Positions 44,338 through 53,017 of a stretch of DNA of 64,000 nt are shown piece after piece (the first letter of the stretch is position 1; each line of letters starts with the position of its first letter). The DNA comes from Methylotenera_A sp046598525 (lineage in GTDB: Bacteria > Pseudomonadota > Gammaproteobacteria > Burkholderiales > Methylophilaceae): contig JBKJIJ010000004.1 in NCBI GenBank assembly GCA_046598525.1, positions 1 through 64,000 of the forward strand. The letters run 5' to 3'. A program made the translations under genes and the position numbers. The notes below the pieces were generated by a model. The model made no database searches and was not told the origin of the DNA. It saw only the letters and a list, made by a program, of their open reading frames with translations.

Positions 44338-45749
44338 TGACTCATATATAGGCGCGCGCGTTCAATGGCTTTTTTCACTTGTACTGGCGCGGTGCCGCCA
44401 ATATGGTTGCGGCTGGCAAGTGAGCCTTCTAAGGTTAAAACCGCGTAGACATCTTCTTGAATCATTAAGCTAAATTGCTGCAAATCGGTCAATGGCAAAT
44501 CAGCCAAATCACATTTTTGTTGCACCGCATGTTTTACTGCCAACGCCACTGCTTCGTGCGCATCTCTAAACGGCATGCCTTTTTTCACCAAATAATCGGC
44601 TAAATCAGTGGCCGTTGCAAAGCCCTCAAGTGCGGCTTGGCGCATATTGGCTTTGTTCACCTCAATGCCGCGCAACATGTCTGCATAAATCGCCAGCGTC
44701 ATCAAAATGGTATCGGCGGTGTCAAAAAGCGGCTCTTTATCTTCTTGATTATCTTTATTGTAGGCCAGCGGCTGGCCTTTCATTAAGGTAAGCAATGCCA
44801 CCAAATGGCCATTAACGCGGCCAGTTTTACCGCGCACCAGCTCTGGCACGTCTGGGTTTTTCTTTTGCGGCATAATCGATGAACCAGTACAAAAACGGTC
44901 GGCAATGTCCACAAACGCAAATCTTGGGCTAGACCATAAAATCAGCTCTTCAGAAAAACGCGATAAATGCGTCATTAATAAGGCACTGGCGGCGGTAAAT
45001 TCAATGGCAAAATCGCGGTCAGAAACCGCATCTAATGAGTTTTCACAAACGCCATCAAAACCTAAACTGTTCGCAACCATTTCGCGATTAATGGGGTAGC
45101 TAGTGCCAGCTAAAGCGGCGGCGCCTAAAGGCAGGCGATTGATACGTTTACGGCAATCTGCAAAACGTTCTGCATCACGTTTTAGCATTTCAAAATAGGC
45201 CAGCAAATGATGGCCAAAGGTAACCGGTTGTGCCACTTGCAAATGGGTAAAGCCAGCCATAATGGTGTCAGCATGCTGATCAGCTAAATCCACAATGCTT
45301 AATTGCAGCTTTTTAATCGCCACTAAAATATCATCAACGGTTGCGCGCAACCATAGGCGCACATCGGTTGCCACTTGGTCGTTACGGCTTCTGCCAGTAT
45401 GTAAGCGCTTACCAGCATCACCAATTTTATCGGTTAAGCGCTTTTCAATATTTAAATGCACATCCTCTAAATCTAGCAGCCATTCAAACGTGCCTGCTTG
45501 AACTTCAGCCAAAATTTCGGCCAATCCTTGCTCAATTTTCGCTACATCATCCAAGCTAATAATGCCCTGCGCGCCCAACATATTGGCATGCGCAATAGAG
45601 CCTGCAATATCAAACTCAGCCAAGCGTTTATCAAAATCAACCGATGCGGTGTACTTTTTAACCAATTCGGCCACTGGCTCGTTAAAGCGGCCAGACCACG
45701 CGCTGGATTTTTTATTTAATGAGTTGTCTTGCACGGATATATCTTGCAC
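44334..45749 (-). CDS. argH: Argininosuccinate lyase
   Basis: Last step of arginine synthesis; splits argininosuccinate into arginine and fumarate. SAWSGRFNEPVAELVKKYTAS at the start, TGRSRNDQVATDVRLW, and the signature GSSIMPQKKNPDVPELVRGK are present. 471 residues with a 15-residue N-terminal extension. It overlaps the next gene by 4 bases. argH next to algZR-hemCD matches the Pseudomonas-type order. Confidence 0.96.
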   Translation of the reverse strand: MQDISVQDNSLNKKSSAWSGRFNEPVAELVKKYTASVDFDKRLAEFDIAGSIAHANMLGAQGIISLDDVAKIEQGLAEILAEVQAGTFEWLLDLEDVHLNIEKRLTDKIGDAGKRLHTGRSRNDQVATDVRLWLRATVDDILVAIKKLQLSIVDLADQHADTIMAGFTHLQVAQPVTFGHHLLAYFEMLKRDAERFADCRKRINRLPLGAAALAGTSYPINREMVANSLGFDGVCENSLDAVSDRDFAIEFTAASALLMTHLSRFSEELILWSSPRFAFVDIADRFCTGSSIMPQKKNPDVPELVRGKTGRVNGHLVALLTLMKGQPLAYNKDNQEDKEPLFDTADTILMTLAIYADMLRGIEVNKANMRQAALEGFATATDLADYLVKKGMPFRDAHEAVALAVKHAVQQKCDLADLPLTDLQQFSLMIQEDVYAVLTLEGSLASRNHIGGTAPVQVKKAIERARLYMSQ

Positions 45750-45838
45750 TGGGTAATTGCTTTCTTGTAATGGCTTTAATTGTGAAATATTCGTTAATAA
45801 TAATATACTTATGCCTTTATTATAACGAACTATACGCC

Positions 45839-46843
45839 GTGCGCAAAAATAGCCGTTTACCTAATTTACACAATCTTGGCATTCACCTGCGTATTTTGCT
45901 GATTGTGAACTTATTGGTGGCTATTACAGCGGTATTATTTAGTCAAAAATTTAACGATTTTTTACCATTACTGGCCGAATTATCTGCTGTTGTGCAGCCT
46001 ATTTTGTTGCTCAGTATGCTAAGTCTTTATTTTTTATACCCTTTGCTGAATAAATTGACCTACTGGGCCGGCATTATTTTCATAACTTTGCTTGAAATTG
46101 GCCTTACCTTTTTGGTATTTGTTTTCTTTAGCCAACTTTTCTTGTTTGACACCCTCCCCAGCCCCTATCGCGCCTGTTTATTAAGCGCTATTGTCACTGG
46201 CATTGTGTTTTATTATTTTCATTTACAGCAACGCGCTTACTCGCCCGCCATTGCAGAGGCGCGCTTACAAGCCTTGCAAGCGCGCATTCGGCCACACTTT
46301 TTGTTTAATAGCATTAATGCCGTTTTATCGCTAATTCGCAGCCAACCCAAACGCGCTGAAACGGCTTTAGAAGATATGGCGGATTTATTCCGCGTGCTAA
46401 TGGCTGATAATCGCGATTTAGTGCCGCTGGCGCAAGAAATTGCTTTGTGCCGCCAATATTTAGCCTTAGAAAAATTGCGTTTAGAAGAGCGCTTGCAAAT
46501 CACTTGGCTAATTAACGATATGCCACCAGATGCGCTAATTCCGCCTTTAATTTTGCAGCCGCTGCTTGAAAACGCGGTTTACCATGGTATTGAGCCGATG
46601 AATGATGGCGGCGAAATTATCATCACCATTTACACGCGGCATAAAGAGCTGCACATTAGCATTAGCAACCCGTATGCGCCGCAAAATCAGCACCATACTG
46701 GCAATAAAATGGCGTTAAAAAACATTAAAGAGCGCTTAAGTTTGCACTTTGATCTAGAAGCCTCTTTAAAAGCCGAAGCCACAAAATTTAGCGACAAACC
46801 AAACCGCTACCAAGTGCATATTCGCCTGCCGCTCACCCATTAG
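45839..46843 (+). CDS. LytS/AlgZ-type sensor histidine kinase
   Basis: Membrane histidine kinase of the His_kinase (PF06580) class without periplasmic sensor. Four or so hydrophobic segments (residues about 15-135) are followed by RIRPHFLFNSINA with the phospho-accepting His and an ATPase domain (PPLILQPLLENAVYHGIE). GTG 45,839 is preferred: the frame extends upstream to 45,719 but would overlap argH with a hydrophobic, atypical extension. Paired with the LytTR response regulator 17 bases downstream. Confidence 0.87.
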   Translation: MRKNSRLPNLHNLGIHLRILLIVNLLVAITAVLFSQKFNDFLPLLAELSAVVQPILLLSMLSLYFLYPLLNKLTYWAGIIFITLLEIGLTFLVFVFFSQLFLFDTLPSPYRACLLSAIVTGIVFYYFHLQQRAYSPAIAEARLQALQARIRPHFLFNSINAVLSLIRSQPKRAETALEDMADLFRVLMADNRDLVPLAQEIALCRQYLALEKLRLEERLQITWLINDMPPDALIPPLILQPLLENAVYHGIEPMNDGGEIIITIYTRHKELHISISNPYAPQNQHHTGNKMALKNIKERLSLHFDLEASLKAEATKFSDKPNRYQVHIRLPLTH

Positions 46844-46860
46844 AATCATCATTAAATACT

Positions 46861-47589
46861 ATGCTGACCATTTTAATTGCCGATGACGAAACACCCGCGC
46901 GCAACCGCTTGCGTGATTTGCTGGGTGACATTGCTGAAGTAGAAATTGTTGCCGAAGCCAAGAATGGCAAACAAGCGTTGGATTTGGCCATGCAAACCAA
47001 GCCAGATTTAATGTTATTGGATATTCGCATGCCCTTGATGGATGGCATTGAGGCCGCGCAACACGCGCAAAAGTTAGAACCTAAACCGCATATTATTTTT
47101 ACCACCGCGTTTGATGCCTATGCAATGAAAGCGTTTGATTTAAACGCGATTGATTATCTGCTAAAACCGATTCGGCTAGAACGCCTGCAAACCGCGATTG
47201 ATAAAGCGCATGCGCTTAAACCCAAACAGCTTGAGGCCTTAAAACCGCTGCAAAAAATGCGCAGCCATGTCAGCATTCATGAACGGGGGCGGGTGATTTT
47301 GGTGCCAATTGAGCAGATTATTTATCTGCGCGCCGAATTAAAATACATTACCGTGCGCACGGCTGAGCGTGAATATTTAATTGAAGAATCGCTCACCCAT
47401 TTAGAAACCGAATTTGGTGAGCGATTTATACGCCTGCATCGCAATTGCCTAGTGGCGCCGGTGTTTATTACTGGCTATGAAAAGCGGCTAAATGAGGCCA
47501 ACGAAGAACGCTGGGTTGCCTTATTAAAAGGCATCCCCGAAACCGTTGCCATTAGCCGCCGCCAGCAACATTTAGTGCGCGAAAGCTAG
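46861..47589 (+). CDS. LytTR response regulator (AlgR-type)
   Basis: Receiver domain with the acidic pocket (ADDETPARNRL), phospho-acceptor Asp54 (LLDIRMPLM) and Lys in LLKPIRLERL; then a LytTR DNA-binding domain (RVILVPIEQIIYLRAELKYI). 242 residues. The order argH, sensor, regulator, hemC, hemD mirrors the alginate/type IV pilus regulator locus algZR of Pseudomonas. Its targets here are not visible; the two FimV-like proteins are possible ones but that is speculation. Confidence 0.9.
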   Translation: MLTILIADDETPARNRLRDLLGDIAEVEIVAEAKNGKQALDLAMQTKPDLMLLDIRMPLMDGIEAAQHAQKLEPKPHIIFTTAFDAYAMKAFDLNAIDYLLKPIRLERLQTAIDKAHALKPKQLEALKPLQKMRSHVSIHERGRVILVPIEQIIYLRAELKYITVRTAEREYLIEESLTHLETEFGERFIRLHRNCLVAPVFITGYEKRLNEANEERWVALLKGIPETVAISRRQQHLVRES

Positions 47590-47604
47590 CTAAAAATTAA
47601 CGCT

Positions 47605-48279
47605 TTATTGCTTCTTTTTAGCATCCATTTCAGCAATTACTTTGGCCGCCCATTCGCGTCCGCCTAAACCAAACGCCAAGGCCAAGGCCAAAAATAAAGC
47701 ACCAAACACAATAATAAATAAAGAGTGAATAAGCTGCGTGCCAATGCCCAACTGCTCAAGTGCTACAAATATCGCTAAAATTTGAATGCCATATTCGGCC
47801 GATGTACTGACCGCTAACGCGTGCGAAAACTTAATGCTGTATAGCCAGGCAAATACCAATCGATTTACAAAACGCGCTAATAAAGTACCAAAAATCAATA
47901 CTAAAATCGCCACAATAATGTGCGGTAAGTAGCTAGCCAATTGCTGCAATAACACGGCTACTTCTGTTAACCCCAGCGCGTTGGCGCCAGTAATCACAAA
48001 TAGCAAAATCACCAGCCAATACACCACTTGGCTAATAATGCCGCTTAAAGTCACATTAAAATTGCCATGATTAATAAACGCTTCTAGGCCAGATTTCTGG
48101 GCGGCTTTATCAAATTGGGTTAAAAGCAATAAGCGCTTTACTGCCGTTCTGGCTAATTTGGCGATTAACCAACCAAAAAATAAAATGACAACAACCGCTA
48201 ATAATTTAGGCACAAAATGGATGAGCTGTACCCAAAATTCATTCAGCGAGTTGATAAAAGTATCGATTTGATATTGCAT
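47605..48279 (-). CDS. MscS-like/TM-helix-repeat membrane protein
   Basis: 224 residues, about five membrane helices, with two copies of a conserved helix motif (LLAVVVILFFGWLIAKLARTAVKRLL and IIVAILVLIFGTLLARFVNRLV), typical of small conductance channel-related TM-helix proteins (CmpX family). The beta domain of canonical MscS is absent. It lies convergent to the response regulator and is not part of the common argH-algZR-hemCD run. Confidence 0.8.
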   Translation of the reverse strand: MQYQIDTFINSLNEFWVQLIHFVPKLLAVVVILFFGWLIAKLARTAVKRLLLLTQFDKAAQKSGLEAFINHGNFNVTLSGIISQVVYWLVILLFVITGANALGLTEVAVLLQQLASYLPHIIVAILVLIFGTLLARFVNRLVFAWLYSIKFSHALAVSTSAEYGIQILAIFVALEQLGIGTQLIHSLFIIVFGALFLALALAFGLGGREWAAKVIAEMDAKKKQ

Positions 48280-48376
48280 GACCTTCTCCTTAAAACGTTT
48301 TAAAACAGGTAATTAGCGCATCATCCATCCGTTTTTAAAAAATAAATTCCATTTAAATTGACGCTTAGTCTATTGA

Positions 48377-48518
48377 GGGTGCCTCTATTAATTCAAATTT
48401 TTAAGTTAAACAAGGCGCGATTAAAAAATAATGACGCCGCATATGATTAATATGTAAGGAATTATTTTTTTATGAGCAACGCAGTGTAACGACGAAAGTT
48501 GGATTAATAGAGGTGCCC
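48377..48518. repeat. MITE-like inverted repeat upstream of hemC
   Basis: Ends are GGGTGCCTCTATTAAT (48,377-48,392) and ATTAATAGAGGTGCCC (48,503-48,518), an inverted match at 14 of 16. The 110 bases between have no real ORF. The layout (about 140 bp, terminal inverted repeats, non-coding) fits a MITE or similar non-autonomous element. A related GGGGGTGCCTATTCAAT occurs at the outer side of the island's left end. Confidence 0.6.
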
Positions 48519-48645
48519 TTTATTTTAATGTTGACCTTATTTAGCTTAACCCAAAAAACACAATTTTGTATAGGCGTTTACGCACTGACCAGATTTGCGC
48601 GCACATTGGATTTACCTAATCGCCAGACATGCTAAAATTGCAGGC

Positions 48646-49602
48646 ATGCAAAACTCACCTAAAAAACTAGAGCCTAAACAATTAATCATCGCATCGCGTG
48701 AAAGTGCGCTGGCCATGTGGCAAGCCAAACATATTCAGGCGCGTTTGCAAACCTTATACCCCAATTGTGACGTGCAAATTTTGGGCATGACAACCACTGG
48801 CGACCAGATTTTAGATTCGCCATTATCGCGCATTGGCGGCAAAGGTTTATTTGTAAAAGAGCTTGAAATGGCGCTGGCAGACGGCAGCGCTGATTTAGCC
48901 GTGCACAGTATGAAAGATGTGCCGATGAATCTGCCAGAAGGATTTTTAATGGCGGCTACAGGCGAACGTGAAGATCCGCGCGATGCGTTTGTATCAAACA
49001 ATTTTAAGGCATTAGAAAATTTGCCAGCAGGCAGTATTGTTGGCACCTCAAGCTTGCGCCGCCAAAGCCAAATTCAGGCACGCTTTCCTCATTTAAAAAT
49101 CGAATCCTTGCGCGGCAACGTGCAAACGCGTTTGCGCAAATTAGATGAAGGCCAATATGCCGCGATTATTTTGGCCGCCGCTGGCTTAATTCGCCTGGGT
49201 TTAGGTGAGCGTATTCGCGATTTTATTTCGCCCACCGATAGCATTCCCGCTGTTGGGCAAGGCGCGCTGGGCATTGAGATTCGCGCCGATAGAATTGACT
49301 TAATTGAAGTGCTGGCGCCCTTAAATCATATGGATACGCAACTTTGTGTTGAGGCTGAACGTGGCTTTAGCCGCGCCTTGGCAGGCAGTTGCACAGTGCC
49401 ACTGGGTGCTTATGCATTGCGCGAAGGTGACCATATTAATATGACCGGTTTTGTGGCAAGCGTAGATGGCAAGCAAATGCTGCGTGAAAGCGTTACTGGT
49501 AGCATTGATAACGCGGAAACCGTTGGCCAAGAGTTGGCGGCAAAATTGGTAGCGCGCGGTGCCGATAAAATTTTAGCCGCGCTGGATGGCATAAAGCATT
49601 AA
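48646..49602 (+). CDS. hemC: Hydroxymethylbilane synthase
   Basis: Porphobilinogen deaminase; polymerises four porphobilinogens into hydroxymethylbilane for heme. LIIASRESALAMWQAKHIQ at the N-terminus, the catalytic Asp region AVHSMKDVPM, and the dipyrromethane-binding Cys in LAGSCTVPLGAYA are intact. ATG 48,646 fits the family N-terminus; the frame is open to 48,595. Followed by hemD after a repeat. Confidence 0.95.
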   Translation: MQNSPKKLEPKQLIIASRESALAMWQAKHIQARLQTLYPNCDVQILGMTTTGDQILDSPLSRIGGKGLFVKELEMALADGSADLAVHSMKDVPMNLPEGFLMAATGEREDPRDAFVSNNFKALENLPAGSIVGTSSLRRQSQIQARFPHLKIESLRGNVQTRLRKLDEGQYAAIILAAAGLIRLGLGERIRDFISPTDSIPAVGQGALGIEIRADRIDLIEVLAPLNHMDTQLCVEAERGFSRALAGSCTVPLGAYALREGDHINMTGFVASVDGKQMLRESVTGSIDNAETVGQELAAKLVARGADKILAALDGIKH

Positions 49603-49623
49603 CACATGCCCCACATTTTCCCC

Positions 49624-49714
49624 CGTCATTCTGAGTGTAACGAAGAATCCAGACTTTTGTTAACTTGCAAGCAGTGGATTCTTCACCCATATAAATCTTG
49701 GGCTCAGAATGACG
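49624..49714. repeat. Interspersed inverted repeat, copy 1 (contains the hemD start)
   Basis: Begins CGTCATTCTGAG and ends CTCAGAATGACG, inverted ends with GAAGAATCC/TGGATTCTTC inside. Copies or parts of the same sequence lie at 51,208-51,288 and 52,418-52,458. Such CGTCATTCTGAG repeats are common between genes in diverse bacteria. Confidence 0.75.
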
Positions 49715-50500
49715 TCTAAACACTTAAATGGCATCACCATCGCCATTACCCGCCCAGTTGACCAAGCCAAAAAACTTAGTGCATTAACTACGGCAGCTGG
49801 CGGCACACCCGTTTTATATCCGCTAATCGAAATCACCGCATTATCCGATTACAGCCAATTTAAAGCGGTAATTCAAGACATTAATGATTACGATTGGGCC
49901 ATTTTTATCAGCAGTAATGCCGTGCAAAACGGCATGCCGCGATTGGTAAAAGTGGGCGTTCCAAGCAAGCTACAATTTGCCGCCATTGGCCCAGTGACCG
50001 CCAGCGAGCTACAAAGCTTTGGCGTCAATCAAGTGCTCACACCATCTAGCCATATTCAAGATGGCGATAAAAGTAAGGTCCGTTTTGATTCAGAATCCTT
50101 GCTGGCATTGCCAGAAATGTTGGATATGCAAGGCAAAAAAGTGATGATTTTCCGCGGCATTGGCGGCCGCGATGTACTGGCAGAAACGCTAAAAGCGCGC
50201 GGTTCAACGGTGACTTTTGCAGAATGCTATCAACGCATCAACCCACAAACCAACTGCGATTTATTGGCGAAACTTTATAATGAAAAAAAACTGCATGGCA
50301 TCGTTATAACCAGCAGTGAAGCCATGCGCTACCTGCTGGATTTGGCAGGCGACTCCGAATGGTTAAAAAATATTACCTTATTTGTGAATCATGCGCGAAT
50401 TGCTGAATTGCCTTTGCAGATGGGGTTAAAAGTGAGTGTTGCAGACGCGCCGGGTGATGAAGCAATGTTGCGGATAATTATTAGCTCGAACTTAAAATAA
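49709..50500 (+). CDS. hemD: Uroporphyrinogen-III synthase
   Basis: Closes and inverts ring D of hydroxymethylbilane. Recognised from the HemD fold signals TIAITRPVDQAKKLS, WAIFISSNAVQNGM, and the C-terminal HGIVITSSEAMRYL segment, plus position after hemC. The family is poorly conserved, 263 residues is typical. The ATG (49,709) falls inside the right end of a repeat (GAATGACG), and there is no alternative Met start close by. Confidence 0.9.
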   Translation: MTSKHLNGITIAITRPVDQAKKLSALTTAAGGTPVLYPLIEITALSDYSQFKAVIQDINDYDWAIFISSNAVQNGMPRLVKVGVPSKLQFAAIGPVTASELQSFGVNQVLTPSSHIQDGDKSKVRFDSESLLALPEMLDMQGKKVMIFRGIGGRDVLAETLKARGSTVTFAECYQRINPQTNCDLLAKLYNEKKLHGIVITSSEAMRYLLDLAGDSEWLKNITLFVNHARIAELPLQMGLKVSVADAPGDEAMLRIIISSNLK

Positions 50501-50518
50501 AATTGCATTTTTGATGTA

Positions 50519-50544
50519 TTGTAGTTATATTATTGTAACTACAA
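50519..50544. promoter_or_regulatory. Candidate BrnTA operator
   Basis: Inverted repeat TTGTAGTTA, 8-base centre, TAACTACAA immediately upstream of brnT and its ribosome site (AAGGA). BrnA-type antitoxins bind palindromes upstream of their operon in other bacteria; function here is inferred. Confidence 0.6.
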
Positions 50545-50557
50545 ATAAGGAATTATT

Positions 50558-50842
50558 TTGTTTTATTGGGATGAAGTTAAAAATAAATCCAATCTACAAA
50601 AACACGGTGTTAGCTTTGAAACCGCTCAACTTGTATTTCTTGATGCGCTGCATTTATCGCGTCAAGACAGGGTTGAAAATGGCGAATTACGCTGGCAAAC
50701 ACTAGGTATGGTGGGTGATATGGTTTTAATGCTGGTTGCACATACTTGGCAGCATGAAGCCTCTGGTGAAGAGCGTATGCGCATCATTTCAGCACGGCTG
50801 GCCACTAAGCTAGAAAGGAAAATATATGAAAAAAATATCTAA
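50558..50842 (+). CDS. brnT: BrnT family type II toxin (DUF497)
   Basis: Ribonuclease toxin of 94 residues. FYWDEVKNKSNLQKHGVSFETAQ is diagnostic for BrnT/DUF497; the RIISARLATKLERKIY end contains the conserved Ser/Arg segment. TTG start with AAGGA 7 bases before. Overlaps the brnA gene by 17 bases, toxin first as usual for this pair. Confidence 0.92.
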   Translation: MFYWDEVKNKSNLQKHGVSFETAQLVFLDALHLSRQDRVENGELRWQTLGMVGDMVLMLVAHTWQHEASGEERMRIISARLATKLERKIYEKNI

Positions 50843-51086
50843 AACAGCTCAAAAAGAGCTAGATACGATGAAAGCAAAAGCTGAAGATACTATTGATTTT
50901 AGCGATATTGCAGAAACCAATGCTAGCAATTGGCAAGATGCTAAGCGCGGTCAATTTTACCGTCCTACTAAGCAACAATTGACTGTGCGCATTGATAGCG
51001 ATGTACTGGCTTGGCTAAAAAGCCAAGGCAAAGGTTACCAAAGCCGTTTAAACGAAATTTTGCGCGGCGCAATGCATAATAAGTAG
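50826..51086 (+). CDS. brnA: BrnA family antitoxin
   Basis: 86-residue antitoxin with C-terminal ribbon-helix-helix-like region (TKQQLTVRIDSDVLAWLKSQ and following GKGYQSRLNEILRGAM), typical of BrnA. It overlaps brnT by 17 bases. The 51,087-51,302 gap has no gene and contains copy 2 of the interspersed repeat. Confidence 0.92.
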   Translation: MKKISKTAQKELDTMKAKAEDTIDFSDIAETNASNWQDAKRGQFYRPTKQQLTVRIDSDVLAWLKSQGKGYQSRLNEILRGAMHNK

Positions 51087-51207
51087 TTCATAGGCTGGCT
51101 ATTTACGTAATTCGTTACGCAATCCGCCGCATGAAAACTCTCAATTCAGGCGTAATGTACTGCGGTATTAACGCCCTACTGATTAAAGATGTAAACGTTC
51201 AAACCTT

Positions 51208-51288
51208 GACGTCATTTTGAACGCAGTTAAGAATCCAGTAGTTTAGGCGTTGCAAAAAATGGATTCTTCGTTCCACTCAGAATGACCG
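51208..51288. repeat. Interspersed inverted repeat, copy 2 (diverged)
   Basis: Opens GACGTCATTTTGA, contains TAAGAATCCAG and TGGATTCTTC, closes CTCAGAATGACC. Diverged version of the repeat at 49,624. It lies between brnA and the reductase gene. Confidence 0.65.
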
Positions 51289-51302
51289 GAGTTGGGCAGC
51301 AT

Positions 51303-52334
51303 CTAAACTGTTAGTGGTTTTGGCGCTGGATTTGCAAACGTAAACGCATCACTAAAAAACTCTTCTGCATCTAATCCTTGTTGCACAAAAGTTTGATGAG
51401 CGATTTCAACCATTGGTGGCGCGCCGCAGGCGTAGGCTTGGTAAGCGCTTAAATCGCTAATGTCATCTAATACGGCTTGATGCACTAGCCCTGTTCTACC
51501 TTGCCAATTGTCTTCTGTTTTTGGTTCTGACAACACTGGAATATAGCTAATATTTGGCATTAACGCGGCCCATTTTTCGCATAAATCGTGCATATATAAA
51601 TCGCGCAATTCGCGTGCGCCTCGGTATAGCACAATTTCGCGGTTAATATTGTTATGCAGCATGTGCTCAATAATGCCTTTTACCGGCGCAAAGCCTGTGC
51701 CGCCTGCCACTAAAATAATCGGCTTTTGCGAATCTTCGCGTAGAAAAAAGCTGCCAAATGGCGCTTCTAAACGCAAAATGGCTTTTTCTTGCAGCTCTTT
51801 TTCTACATATTCACTAAATACGCCGCCAGCAATTACGCGGATATGCAGCTGTAAAAAGTCACTTTCGTGCGGCGCATTGGCGATTGAGAAAGCGCGGCGT
51901 TTGCCATCTTTTAAAATAAATTCAATATATTGGCCGGCTTTAAATTGTAAGCGCTCACTTGCTGGCAATTGCAGGTGCAAGGCTATTACATCATGCGCTA
52001 GCTGCTCTTTTTTGGCTACGCGCGCGGGCAAAATGCGCGGCTTAATGCCAGCCATACCGCCCACTTCGCGGCATTCAATGCTTAAATCTTCCATTGGTCT
52101 TGCGCAACATAATAAAGCATTGCCAGCCGCCAATTCAGCATCGCTCATGGCGCTACCTTGGTAATCATCGTGCGTTACTTTGCCTTGCAATAATTTGGCT
52201 TTGCAAGCGCCACAAGCGCCGTTGCGGCAGCCGTAAGGCAAATTAATGCCTGCCTCAATGGCGGCCTGCAAAACGGTTTGGCTTGGGCGCACATCAAAAG
52301 TATGGCCGCTATTTTTAATGGTCACTTTATGCAT
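51303..52334 (-). CDS. Plant-type ferredoxin/FAD/NAD(P) reductase (AscD-like)
   Basis: 343 residues: N-terminal [2Fe-2S] domain with CRNGACGACKAK and a fourth Cys about 35 residues on (ALLCCARP), then FAD-binding (RAFSIANAP) and NAD-binding (ILVAGGTGFAPVKGI, then CGAPPMV) domains. Members are often named CDP-6-deoxy-delta-3,4-glucoseen reductase, but no dideoxysugar genes are nearby, so a general electron-transfer role is more likely. 2Fe-2S and flavin sites are intact. Confidence 0.85.
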   Translation of the reverse strand: MHKVTIKNSGHTFDVRPSQTVLQAAIEAGINLPYGCRNGACGACKAKLLQGKVTHDDYQGSAMSDAELAAGNALLCCARPMEDLSIECREVGGMAGIKPRILPARVAKKEQLAHDVIALHLQLPASERLQFKAGQYIEFILKDGKRRAFSIANAPHESDFLQLHIRVIAGGVFSEYVEKELQEKAILRLEAPFGSFFLREDSQKPIILVAGGTGFAPVKGIIEHMLHNNINREIVLYRGARELRDLYMHDLCEKWAALMPNISYIPVLSEPKTEDNWQGRTGLVHQAVLDDISDLSAYQAYACGAPPMVEIAHQTFVQQGLDAEEFFSDAFTFANPAPKPLTV

Positions 52335-52417
52335 TTTATTGTTAACGCTTTCAACATTCTGTTATTAAAAACCCAAGTTTTTATTGGGCGAAAAAACATT
52401 CAATTTTAAAGAAAAAG

Positions 52418-52458
52418 CTGGATTCTTCGCCCACATAAAACTTAGGCTCAGAATGACG
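52418..52458. repeat. Interspersed repeat, half copy 3
   Basis: Only the right half is present: CTGGATTCTTCGCCCACATA followed shortly by GGCTCAGAATGACG, like 49,670-49,714. It ends 10 bases before the fxsA stop codon. The left half is missing or decayed. Confidence 0.65.
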
Positions 52459-52467
52459 ATAGAAATA

Positions 52468-52908
52468 TTATTTATCGTCTTTAATCTCAACAAATTCGCC
52501 CTCAATCACATCATCATTAGCTGCGCGTGGCTTTTGCTGATACGGTTGTTGAGAAGCTTGCTCATATTGCTTAGTCGTGGGGTTTGGGTTTTGCTTACTA
52601 ACCGGTACTAATAATAAAATTACGCCAATAATATCGGTGATAACACCCGGAATAATAAACAAAATGCCCGCCACCATATTGCGCGCGCTGCCCAGCATGG
52701 TTTTAACCGGGTTGCCACCTGCCGCCATGCTTTGCATCATTTTAGCCGTTAACAATAGTTTTTCGCCACGAATCAGTTGTAAGCCTAAATAGCCAATCAC
52801 GACTAAATAAAATAACAGCCACCAGCCGTACCTATCTGCGAGGTTAATCAGCAGAAATAGTTCGGCAAATGGAAAAGCGAGTAAAATTAAACCTATTAAA
52901 AAACGCAT
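52468..52908 (-). CDS. fxsA: FxsA family membrane protein
   Basis: 146-residue protein with four hydrophobic segments and the pattern PFAELFLLINLADRYGWW at the start, GNPVKTMLGSARNMVAGILFIIPGVITDIIGVILLLVPV in the middle (here split across segments), typical of FxsA, whose overproduction alleviates F exclusion of phage T7. The role in this species is unknown. The C-terminal 35 residues are polar. Confidence 0.85.
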   Translation of the reverse strand: MRFLIGLILLAFPFAELFLLINLADRYGWWLLFYLVVIGYLGLQLIRGEKLLLTAKMMQSMAAGGNPVKTMLGSARNMVAGILFIIPGVITDIIGVILLLVPVSKQNPNPTTKQYEQASQQPYQQKPRAANDDVIEGEFVEIKDDK

Positions 52909-53017
52909 ATCTTAAGAACTTTCTATCCAATTGTTTTCACTATTTGGGGGTTAAATGCAGTATTTGCAACTGCTGGCATTGAATGACGCACATTGGCGCT
53001 GAAACACGGAGCATTAT

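Noticed and set aside
50511..50705. 64-residue frame overlapping brnT
   Set aside because: It runs in another frame over the brnT start; the BrnT frame has the family signature and ribosome site.
51303..52334. Naming the reductase as a dideoxysugar enzyme
   Set aside because: Family name is common in annotation, but no deoxysugar or lipopolysaccharide genes are nearby.
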